NCBI GenBank assembly: GCA_964652825.1
Contig: CAZZCU010000045.1
Span: forward strand, 1 to 11,995
From: CAZZCU01 sp964652825
GTDB lineage: Bacteria; Bdellovibrionota_B; Oligoflexia; Oligoflexales; CAZZCU01
DNA: 11,995 nt
Reading direction: 5' to 3'
Shown: positions 5,923 through 11,995 of the stretch, one piece after another
Numbering within the stretch: the stretch's first letter is position 1
How the letters are laid out: the number at the start of each line of letters is the position of its first letter
Notes under the pieces: model-generated
What the model was told of the DNA's origin: nothing
The model's database searches: none
The model's input: the letters and a program-made list of their open reading frames with translations, nothing else
Position numbers and translations under genes: made by a program

Positions 5923-7329
5923 TTAAGCGCTTTGCGGCTTTTTCTTGGTGGCCTGAACAATGCCGGGAATGGGCACGGCAATCTCGCGTCCTATGCGCAG
6001 ATTGCGTGGACTTAGCTTGGGATTCAGCGCCAGAATCTGTTGGATTTTAACACGGTAGCGATGGGCGATGCGGCTAAGAGTGTCACCTCTTTGCACGCGG
6101 TGCATCAGTACATCGGTGATCTTGAGTTCGGATAGACGCCCTTCAATGTCCGGGAACACAGCGGCGTATCTTTCTGGCAAGCGGAGTTGATAGCCGTTGT
6201 TATCGCGTCTTGGTGGCGTGATTCCTCGCACCAGTTCTGGATTCCACTTGCTCAAAGCCGTTACCGGCAAACCCAAACTCACTGCGACTTCCTCGATTTT
6301 AATCGGTCGCTGCACATCAACTGTATGCGTTGGCATTTTATCGGCCGGATTCGCCGCGACACGAAAGCTCTGCGCATCCGGCGTCGATGCTAAAATCAGT
6401 GCCGAAAGAACTTTGGGGACATAATGTTTGGTTTCGCTGCGAATATAAGAAGTCTCGGCGATTGTCCAGAAATCGCGCGAACCGCTGCGACGAATCGCGC
6501 TGCGGATTTTCCCCGGCCCGGCATTGTACGCCGCCATGGCTAAATACCAGTCACCAAACTCCGCATACAAGTCCCGCAGATAGCGTGCCGCGGCGATGGT
6601 CGATTTCACCGGATCGCGTCGTTCGTCCACCCAATGGGTGACTTTTAATCCGTAAAGTTGCGCGGTACCCTTCATGAACTGCCAGGGCCCAATGGCGCGT
6701 GCGCTGCTGGAAGCGGTATTGTTAAAGCCGGATTCCACCATCGCCAGGAAAAACAACTCTTGCGGCAGACCTTCTTGAGTCAGCAGCGGCTGTACGATTT
6801 CGCGGAAGGATTCGCCGCGGACCATCCATTTTAAGAAAGTTTCCTGGCCGGTGGTTTTGAAGTAGCGCAGCCAATGTTCGACGCGGGAATTCGATACGAC
6901 AGGGATAGCACCAAAGTAGGGGACCATCGGACCAACCAGGCGACTGCGGGCATAAAAGAGCGCTTCAACTTCGCGATGTATCTGCTGGCTGCGTTCACGG
7001 CGGCGATTGGCGCGGGTTCTGGCGGGTTGTCTTTTGCTCGGTTGCGAGGCCGTGTGATTTTGTCGCAGATAGGTTGCGAAAATATCGTCCTTGCAAAATC
7101 CCTCTTCGAGGACTTCCGGTGCCGGAATCTCAATGTCATCATCATCGTTTTCATCGTCGGCGGCCAGCTCGGCCGTCGTCATGGTCGGATCTCTGCCCGG
7201 ATCGAAGTTGGTGATCTGTTGAGCGTTGATTTCGCCGGATTTGTATTTGGCTGAGCGTTTCATGGATGCGCAGCCCGTGACCAACAGGGCGCAGAGAACA
7301 TACCAGCAGTGACTTTTGCAAAGGCCCAT
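5923..7329 (-). CDS. mltD: Lytic transglycosylase lipoprotein, MltD type
   Basis: A 468-residue exported enzyme that cuts the glycan chains of peptidoglycan, forming 1,6-anhydro ends. The start is ATG at 7329-7327, behind AGGAA, and opens a lipoprotein signal with lipobox LVTGC (Cys20) followed by Ala-Ser, which suggests the outer membrane. An acidic linker (DDENDDDD) follows near residue 63. The goose-type lysozyme/SLT domain shows the catalytic Glu in VESGF (E199), GPWQFM and AYNAGPG (about 265). A degenerate LysM-like stretch near 340-385 precedes a clear C-terminal LysM (HRVQRGDTLSRIAHRYRVK..., about 407-452), a layout shared with MltD. The reading frame stays open upstream to a TTG at 7410, but that would bury the signal peptide. 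It lies downstream of the TonB-like gene on the same strand, with its own possible promoter. Confidence 0.9.
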   Translation of the reverse strand: MGLCKSHCWYVLCALLVTGCASMKRSAKYKSGEINAQQITNFDPGRDPTMTTAELAADDENDDDDIEIPAPEVLEEGFCKDDIFATYLRQNHTASQPSKRQPARTRANRRRERSQQIHREVEALFYARSRLVGPMVPYFGAIPVVSNSRVEHWLRYFKTTGQETFLKWMVRGESFREIVQPLLTQEGLPQELFFLAMVESGFNNTASSSARAIGPWQFMKGTAQLYGLKVTHWVDERRDPVKSTIAAARYLRDLYAEFGDWYLAMAAYNAGPGKIRSAIRRSGSRDFWTIAETSYIRSETKHYVPKVLSALILASTPDAQSFRVAANPADKMPTHTVDVQRPIKIEEVAVSLGLPVTALSKWNPELVRGITPPRRDNNGYQLRLPERYAAVFPDIEGRLSELKITDVLMHRVQRGDTLSRIAHRYRVKIQQILALNPKLSPRNLRIGREIAVPIPGIVQATKKKPQSA

Positions 7330-7499
7330 GGCTTCCTGTAAAGCAAGCAGTCGAAAGATTTCCTTACTCTTAACGTAACTGCAAGCCGCGTCGCCTACAA
7401 GACTTGACAAGACACGCGAACAACCCGTCGGAGTATGAATAAAAATTCAACTTTCATTATATGAAAAAAACGTGAATAAAATCTAATAATAATTATTCG
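7330..7499 (-). promoter_or_regulatory. Intergenic region with mltD promoter and long leader
   Basis: A 170-base AT-rich stretch between the TonB-like gene and mltD. On the minus strand a perfect -10 hexamer TATAAT lies at 7461-7456, but no good -35 is seen at 16-18 bases. If used, transcription would start near 7449 and leave a leader of about 120 bases. The leader begins with a small inverted repeat TGAAT-TTTT-ATTCA. The AT-rich tail after the TonB-like stop has a palindrome AATAATTATT but no terminator hairpin with a T run. Confidence 0.4.
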
Positions 7500-8450
7500 T
7501 TAGTGGTGAGCACCTGCGTAATTTGTAAGCACATAACGAAATGATCCGCGTACGGTAAGCCGTGGTTTGTCAAAGTTGTCCGGCAGCGGCGAAAACGGTG
7601 AGGCTAGACGAATCGCCTCGACAATGGCTTTATCGAGTACTGCGTATCCTGATGAGCGTACTACGCGGATGCGGCTGGTCGTACCATCCTTATTGATAGT
7701 GAACTCTAAACCGACTTCTCCCTGTAAACCTTTTTGCGCGGCTTCGAGCGGATAATTCCAGACCAGCTCGATCGCTTTGCGCATAGTCGTGAAGTAACTG
7801 ATGTACTTGAACTCGCTGGTATTGATGTCGATGCGATCACCAGCTTCGATGTTTTCATCGATAAAATCCTGGTAGCCGGCATCAATGCGTCCGCTGAGAT
7901 CGTTTTGACTGGGCATGAGTTTTTCGTAGAGCTCGGACTTTGGGTTTTTTTTGCCGGTGCTGATGCGAAGCCCATTGGCGATATCGGCGGCGACTCGGGG
8001 GTCTTGAGTTTGCGACGATTCTTTTGGTGGCGGCTGTTGTGCTTGTTTTTGTACCTGCTGATCTTGTTTTGTCCCAAACTGTCCGGCATTAGCCGCTTTG
8101 CGTCGCTCCGCTTCTTTCGCCAGACGCGTTTCCTTCTCTGTCTGATGATCTTGCGCGCCGGCAAAACTTGCATCTTTTGGTTTCTGGGTTTTTTGCAGTG
8201 GTGTTTCCACGATGCGTTTCTGCCGCTCGTTTTCGGTAGGCAGTGCTGATTTGTCGATGATTTTGATTTTGACCGGTGGTGTTTTGCTCAGAGACAAGCG
8301 ATGTGGTGCGGAGAAGAAATATTCGACATTCACGTACGACAATACGTGCAAGAGTAAGGACAGCAATAGCATGATGCCAAGGATTTTGAGTCCATGATGT
8401 GGCACGCTCTCGCGTTTGTGAGGATTCGGGTTGTTGGAATGTGTCGCCAA
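7500..8450 (-). CDS. TonB-like protein with C-terminal TonB domain
   Basis: A 316-residue protein anchored in the inner membrane by one segment (about 20-40, GLKILGIMLLLSLLLHVL). A charged, glutamine-rich, probably elongated middle spans the periplasm (EKETRLAKEAERRKAANAGQ..., QQVQKQAQQPPP). The C-terminal domain from about 242 (LQGEVGLEFTINKDGTTSRIRVVRSSGYAVLDKAIVEAIRLASPF) fits the TonB/TolA C-terminal family. TonB proteins pass proton-motive energy to outer-membrane partners, and TolA-like ones act in envelope stability; which applies here is unknown. The start is TTG at 8450-8448, as AGGAA (8456-8460) is 5 bases upstream; a GTG at 8465 is possible but lies before that site. TATAAT (8476-8471) gives a promoter -10, with the -35 lost in the gap. 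No ExbB/ExbD genes are seen nearby. Confidence 0.8.
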   Translation of the reverse strand: MATHSNNPNPHKRESVPHHGLKILGIMLLLSLLLHVLSYVNVEYFFSAPHRLSLSKTPPVKIKIIDKSALPTENERQKRIVETPLQKTQKPKDASFAGAQDHQTEKETRLAKEAERRKAANAGQFGTKQDQQVQKQAQQPPPKESSQTQDPRVAADIANGLRISTGKKNPKSELYEKLMPSQNDLSGRIDAGYQDFIDENIEAGDRIDINTSEFKYISYFTTMRKAIELVWNYPLEAAQKGLQGEVGLEFTINKDGTTSRIRVVRSSGYAVLDKAIVEAIRLASPFSPLPDNFDKPRLTVRGSFRYVLTNYAGAHH

Positions 8451-8470
8451 GGCTGTTCCTAACACCAGCG

Positions 8471-8478
8471 ATTATAAT
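8471..8478 (-). promoter_or_regulatory. Symmetric -10 box ATTATAAT between TonB-like gene and bamD
   Basis: ATTATAAT is a palindrome and contains TATAAT on both strands. On the minus strand it sits about 20 bases before the TTG start of the TonB-like gene; its -35 would fall in the N run. On the plus strand no -35 is found at the right distance, so service to the TonB-like gene is more likely. Confidence 0.45.
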
Positions 8479-8479
8479 C

Positions 8480-8579
8480 NNNNNNNNNNNNNNNNNNNNN
8501 NNNNNNNNNNNNNNNNNNNNNNNNNNNNNNNNNNNNNNNNNNNNNNNNNNNNNNNNNNNNNNNNNNNNNNNNNNNNNNN
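8480..8579. other. Assembly gap (100 N) before bamD
   Basis: Exactly 100 unknown bases of placeholder length. The start of bamD with its signal peptide, and probably the promoters of both divergent genes, lie here. The true size is unknown. Confidence 0.95.
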
Positions 8580-9292
8580 TTTTTTGTGGTTGTTCCCAAA
8601 AAGAATTCGATCCCGCTGATCCCGCTGGTTCATTTGCCATCGCTAAAGAACCCTACGATGATGAGGATTTTGAGATCGCCATCCAAAGGCTCGGTGAGTA
8701 TAAGGCGCGTTTTCCTTACAGTAAATTCGCTATCAATGCCGAGCTGCTGATTGCTAATAGCCATTTTGAACTTGGGCAGTATGAGGAAGCCGCCGCTGCT
8801 TACGCGCAATTTGTAAAATTGCATCCCAAGCATGAGAAAATCGATTTTGCCATGTACCGCGTTGGCGAAGCTTATTGGTCCGAAGCTCCGGATGATGTTG
8901 ATCGCGATCAGGAATACACCGGTAAAGCCATCGAAGAATGGGAAAAGTTGGTGGCGCGTATGCCGGAAAGCAGCTACGCAAAAAAAGCCCAAACCCAAAT
9001 TAACGAAGGCAAGCGTCGTATCGCCGAAAGCTTTCAATTCGTTTCACAGTTTTACTGCAAGCTGGATATTTATCACGCCTGTGCTTTTCGTTACATCCAG
9101 CTCGCTGAGCAATTTCCTCAGTTTCGTGACTTGCACCGCAATGCTTTATTAGAGGCGGCTCGTGCTTTGGATGAAGTCGCCAAACAAAAACAGAGCGATC
9201 CCGACAGTGATAAGAATATTTATTTCAATCGGATGTCAGCTGAACAAATTCGCGACAAAGCGCAAGAGCTACGCACTAAGGCGCGCGGATAA
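8580..9292 (+). CDS. bamD: Outer-membrane assembly lipoprotein BamD (5' end in gap)
   Basis: BamD is the essential lipoprotein partner of BamA that helps fold beta-barrel proteins into the outer membrane. The visible part starts just before a lipobox FCGC, followed by SQKEFDPADP, so the signal peptide lies in the gap. TPR-like helical repeats follow: ...IAIQRLGEYKARFPYSKFA..., ...LGQYEEAAAAYAQFVKLHPKHEKIDFAMYRVGEAYW... and ...AIEEWEKLVARMPESSYA.... This is the BamD (ComL/YfiO) pattern, with the mature length of about 230 residues expected. The unusual stretch QFYCKLDIYHACAFRYIQLAEQFPQ suits non-enterobacterial BamDs. The frame stays open through the gap to an ATG at 8399, but that lies inside the TonB-like gene and is an artefact. 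It converges on the phoX-like gene with a 23-base gap. Confidence 0.85.
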
Positions 9293-9315
9293 TTTAAAAA
9301 CCTGCGTTTCTATTT

Positions 9316-10935
9316 TCAAAATCCCTCAATCGCGACAACGGCTGGGTGTGGAATGTTGTCTTTTCCCAATGGCCATCTGCTGGTGGGATTGGCGGCGTCC
9401 GTCGAGTGCTGGCCGGGATGTTGTACCGATAAGAATAGGGTTTTGCCATCAGGCGTAAAGCAAGGACCTGTCAGTTCCGCTTGATTGGGTCCGGAAGCAA
9501 ACTGGAATGCTTTACCGGCATCGTCACCCGACGTGGGTACCATGAATAAGCCGTTGTTACCAAAGATCGCGTACTTGCCGCTGTTCAATTTGTTGGTGGA
9601 AATATCACAGGTAACCCACAAATTGTGGTGCTTATCAAACATCAGATTATCCGGACAAGACAGGCTCGAACTTTCACCGCCTGCAAGAAAGATCTCATAA
9701 ATAAAGCTCTCTGCTTCGGCATTGGCATCTTTTTCCACGATGCGCAGGATGGTGCCGTGGTGATTGTTCTTCTCGCTATTATTAGTTAGGGCGACGTAGA
9801 TGCTCCCGTCTTTGGGATGAACTTCGCAGTCCTCCGGTCGATCAACCGGCGTGCCGCCAACGATTGCGGCGGCCTTGCGCGTGTTAATGAGAACCTCGCC
9901 CTGCGTTTTGAAGCCGGCAGCTCGCAATGCCGGGTTTAATCCCAGATCGAGTGGCAACCAACGATTGTTCTTGAGATCGGCGACGTACAGTGTTCCTTGT
10001 TCTAGGACTTCCGCCATGGATTTGCGGGTGCGCCGACCTTTAAAGATTTGGGCGCTGACAAATTTGTAAATAAACTGATCGGCCATGTCGTCACCCATAT
10101 AGATGACGAGTTTACCGCTGGCACCGATAGTGACGGCGGCGTTCTCATGCGCGAAGCGACCAAGTGCCGTGTGCTTACGGGGTGGTAGTTCGCCAAATGG
10201 ATCCACTTCGACGACCCAACCGTAGTGCTCTTCATTAATTGCGGTATCCGCATGTTGTCCCCAGCCCGCACAGTACTCTTCACTCGGATTGAATTCCTGA
10301 TAATTTTCTTCGCAGGAAAGTACGGTATGCCATGGAGTGACGCCGCCCGAGCAATTAGCCAAAGTACCTTGAGCGGCTTGCAGGGTTGCCGCCGCCGGCC
10401 CCGAAAACCCGATTTCTGGATAGAGGGCGCACAAACGGCTATTGAATTTGGAGCCGTGCACAACCTGCCATTTACCATTGGTGCGGCGTATGTGCAGGAT
10501 CGAGCCGCCGACTGCCAGCTTTTCACGATTGATCTGCTCACGGGTCTTTGGTGTCTTTATTTTGTGGTCGCTCACGAACAGTGGTGTCACGCTCTCATGA
10601 TTGACCCATAGCAGCCCTTCTTTGGAGCTTTTACCGCCTTTAAGCGCATCGATCGGCAGATAAGCAATATAGTCGTTATCATAACCGAATTTTTCTGGAC
10701 CGTGCGGACCGTTAGTACCAAGCGGATCATTCCATTTACAGAGCAGATAATGATGAAAACCTTTTGCCAAAATTAATTCGTCGGTAGTGGAAGGACGAAT
10801 GGGGAGAAAAGACAATGATTTGTGAATAGCGGCCTTCGGGGTTTTTGCTTCCGATGTCGCGTACAGCGAAGGTGTGCGCAGCATGGCATACGAGCCAATA
10901 CCTAAATATGAGATGAACCTGCGGCGATGAAGCAT
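9316..10935 (-). CDS. phoX: PhoX-type alkaline phosphatase (DUF839), Tat-exported
   Basis: A 539-residue protein of the PhoX family, monomeric Ca/Fe-dependent phosphatases that release phosphate from esters in the periplasm. The N-terminus has a Tat-type signal (HRRRFISYLGIG). Family blocks seen are WVNHES (110-115), NCSGGVTPWHTVLSCEEN (194-211), whose Cys195 matches the iron-bridging Cys of PhoX, RFAHENAAV (260-268), YMGDDM (279-284), EDCEVHPKDGSIYVALTNN (368-386), CPDNLMFD (427-434) and GPCFTPDGKTLFLSVQHPG (490-508). All the metal-site blocks I can recognise are present, so it is probably active. The start is ATG behind AGGAAGG (10940-10946). The extended -10 TGCTATACT (10982-10974) is its likely promoter. 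No clear Pho box was spotted. It diverges from the DUF547 gene across 106 bases. Confidence 0.88.
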   Translation of the reverse strand: MLHRRRFISYLGIGSYAMLRTPSLYATSEAKTPKAAIHKSLSFLPIRPSTTDELILAKGFHHYLLCKWNDPLGTNGPHGPEKFGYDNDYIAYLPIDALKGGKSSKEGLLWVNHESVTPLFVSDHKIKTPKTREQINREKLAVGGSILHIRRTNGKWQVVHGSKFNSRLCALYPEIGFSGPAAATLQAAQGTLANCSGGVTPWHTVLSCEENYQEFNPSEEYCAGWGQHADTAINEEHYGWVVEVDPFGELPPRKHTALGRFAHENAAVTIGASGKLVIYMGDDMADQFIYKFVSAQIFKGRRTRKSMAEVLEQGTLYVADLKNNRWLPLDLGLNPALRAAGFKTQGEVLINTRKAAAIVGGTPVDRPEDCEVHPKDGSIYVALTNNSEKNNHHGTILRIVEKDANAEAESFIYEIFLAGGESSSLSCPDNLMFDKHHNLWVTCDISTNKLNSGKYAIFGNNGLFMVPTSGDDAGKAFQFASGPNQAELTGPCFTPDGKTLFLSVQHPGQHSTDAANPTSRWPLGKDNIPHPAVVAIEGF

Positions 10936-10965
10936 TTGGCCTTCCTAAGTCTGGGGCGACGGCAC

Positions 10966-10994
10966 TTGGCTGAAGTATAGCAATCAACTACTAT
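10966..10994 (+). promoter_or_regulatory. Promoter for the DUF547 gene
   Basis: TTGGCT (10966-10971), a 17-base spacer and TACTAT (10989-10994) form a good sigma-70-type promoter. The leader would be about 41 bases. Inverted repeats AATCAAC (10982-10988) and GTTGATT (11021-11027), 32 bases apart, flank its -10. Confidence 0.5.
10974..10982 (-). promoter_or_regulatory. Extended -10 promoter for the phoX gene
   Basis: TGCTATACT on the minus strand fits the TGnTATAAT extended -10, which needs little help from a -35. The leader would be about 32 bases. It lies inside the spacer of the DUF547 promoter, so the two promoters overlap. Confidence 0.5.
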
Positions 10995-11041
10995 CCTGAG
11001 GAGGGAAACTTGTTGTGTGAGTTGATTCTCGCGGAGGCGCT

Positions 11042-11839
11042 ATGCATAGATGGATGATGATCTCTTGGTCGTTGGTGATGACCGCGTGCGCGGCCACGGT
11101 GCCAGTACCTCCGGGACTAGTGGATTTAAGAGACGAAACGGCCGCCAGAGCTAAGGCCGAGGCATCGTGGGCCCGAGTGCTCGCTGAATTTGTTGATGCG
11201 CATGGCGCAATAAATTTATCCAAGCTTGCCGGGCAACGTCAGGATCTCAACGACTATGTCGCATGGTTGGCAAAATGCGGCACTAAATCGCATCCTCGTT
11301 TATTCGCGGATAACGATGCCAAATTGGCGCATTATATTAATTCCTATAACGCTTTGCTTCTCTATGGTTTTCTGGAGTTGAGTCATTCGCCTCAGGATTT
11401 GAAAGACGCGAAGTTCCGAGACAAGTTATTCACCGGCAGCAAGTTTGTGATCGGCCAGGAAGAGCTGACACTTGCGACCTACCGCGATGACTATCTTGGC
11501 TTGTTGAATGAGCCGCGCATCAATTTTGCTCTGCATTGTCTGGCGCGTGGCTGTTCGATGCTAGCAAATCGTCCCTATCGTGGTCCGGAGATCGTGGCGC
11601 AATTGGAGCGCGCGGCCAAAAGTTTTTTGAATACCGATCGCTATGTACAAGTCGACGCCGAGCAAGGAAAAGTTTTTGTATCGGAACTGATGCGTCAGCG
11701 GCAAAAGGATTTTGTGAACGAGCAATATGACAACAGTATTCTGGCTTATATTAATCGTTATCGTGATCCGCGCATCCCAAGCAAGTACGCGGTCGAGTTT
11801 TTGCCAATTGATTGGGAGTTTGTTGGCAATCTTCGCTGA
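11042..11839 (+). CDS. DUF547-family lipoprotein
   Basis: A 265-residue protein with a lipoprotein-type signal (lipobox MTAC, Cys16), so probably exported and lipid-anchored. The domain shows the DUF547 marks: YINSYNALLL (98-107), EPRINFALHCLARGCSML (157-174), SFLNTDRYVQVD (194-205), LAYINRYR (234-241) and the typical end YAVEFLPIDWEFVGN (249-263). Function is unknown. In many family members a stretch with Glu and His (IEH) precedes the DPRIHFAL motif; here it is replaced by TYRDD, so a family-type active site would be altered. The start is ATG with GGAGG (11033-11037) 4 bases upstream. It diverges from phoX and converges on the receiver-domain gene with a 6-base gap. Confidence 0.8.
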   Translation: MHRWMMISWSLVMTACAATVPVPPGLVDLRDETAARAKAEASWARVLAEFVDAHGAINLSKLAGQRQDLNDYVAWLAKCGTKSHPRLFADNDAKLAHYINSYNALLLYGFLELSHSPQDLKDAKFRDKLFTGSKFVIGQEELTLATYRDDYLGLLNEPRINFALHCLARGCSMLANRPYRGPEIVAQLERAAKSFLNTDRYVQVDAEQGKVFVSELMRQRQKDFVNEQYDNSILAYINRYRDPRIPSKYAVEFLPIDWEFVGNLR

Positions 11840-11845
11840 TATCAA

Positions 11846-11995
11846 CTAATGCAAAACGCTGGGTGGGACATATTTCTTCAATGTCTCAACCAACAATGCC
11901 GAACTCACGGGCTTGGTAATATGTTCATCAAATCCAGCGGCGATGGAGCGCATGCGATCTTCTTTCATGGCATGTGCAGACAAGGCGATAACCGG
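11846..11995 (-). CDS. Receiver domain, C-terminal fragment (hybrid kinase or response regulator)
   Basis: Forty-nine codons and a stop, running off the right edge. The visible end reads PVIALSAHAMKEDRMRSIAAGFDEHITKPV, the last part of a CheY-like receiver domain. The conserved Ser in LSAHA is the switch residue and the Lys in TKPV is the phosphorylation-site lysine; the phosphorylated Asp is outside the window. The sequence is closest in style to receiver domains at the C-terminus of hybrid histidine kinases, though a stand-alone regulator is possible. It ends 18 residues after the TKPV motif, so nothing follows the receiver. Confidence 0.85.
   Translation of the reverse strand, partial: PVIALSAHAMKEDRMRSIAAGFDEHITKPVSSALLVETLKKYVPPSVLH

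Noticed and set aside
7330..7410. N-terminal extension of the MltD-type protein to a TTG at 7410
   Set aside because: It would place 27 residues before an excellent lipoprotein signal that has its own ATG and AGGAA site.
8399..8579. Start of bamD at the ATG at 8399
   Set aside because: That stretch codes for the N-terminus of the TonB-like protein on the other strand; the frame is open only through Ns. The real start lies within the gap.
1..11995. CRISPR array, transposon, prophage, toxin-antitoxin or anti-phage defence genes
   Set aside because: No regular repeats, transposase, integrase or defence-type domains are seen; nearly all genes match ordinary housekeeping or envelope families.

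Overview
The window looks like a compact chromosomal segment of about 50% GC from a Gram-negative bacterium. The best guess is the Bdellovibrionota (Bdellovibrio-like), with moderate confidence. Pointers to this are a minus-strand fragment resembling the N-terminal helix-turn-helix of the TIGR02147 family (typical of Bdellovibrio and Fibrobacter), several TTG/GTG starts with good Shine-Dalgarno sites, and outer-membrane genes (BamD, a TonB-like protein, an MltD-type transglycosylase). Two 100-base N runs (2442-2541 and 8480-8579) are scaffold gaps that damage etfA and the 5' end of bamD.

Layout. 1-165: start of the TIGR02147-like regulator, running off the left edge. 371-455: tRNA-Leu(CAG). 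529-2331: an MsbA-type ABC exporter. It meets etfA tail to tail, sharing TTAA. etfB-etfA (3953 to 2328, minus) encode the electron-transfer flavoprotein, and a class V PLP aminotransferase lies upstream on the same strand. A small ZIP-like membrane protein (5265-5912) diverges from the aminotransferase. Next come a minus-strand MltD-type transglycosylase lipoprotein and a minus-strand TonB-C-domain protein, with bamD divergent from the latter across the second gap. A Tat-exported PhoX-type phosphatase (minus) diverges from a DUF547 lipoprotein (plus). The right edge holds the last 49 codons of a receiver domain, probably of a hybrid histidine kinase or response regulator.

The genes fall into three themes: electron transfer and amino-acid metabolism (etfBA, aminotransferase), envelope assembly and remodelling (bamD, TonB-like, mltD, ABC exporter), and periplasmic or nutrient functions (PhoX, DUF547, ZIP-like permease). 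Transcription alternates in direction. Four convergent pairs are separated by -4, 10, 23 and 6 bases, with no visible intrinsic terminator.

I see no convincing new multi-gene system. The best leads are the ZIP-like permease with Asp in place of both usual metal-site Glu residues, the interleaved phoX/DUF547 promoters, the perfect hairpin that begins at the tRNA discriminator/CCA end, and the divergent DUF547 protein.
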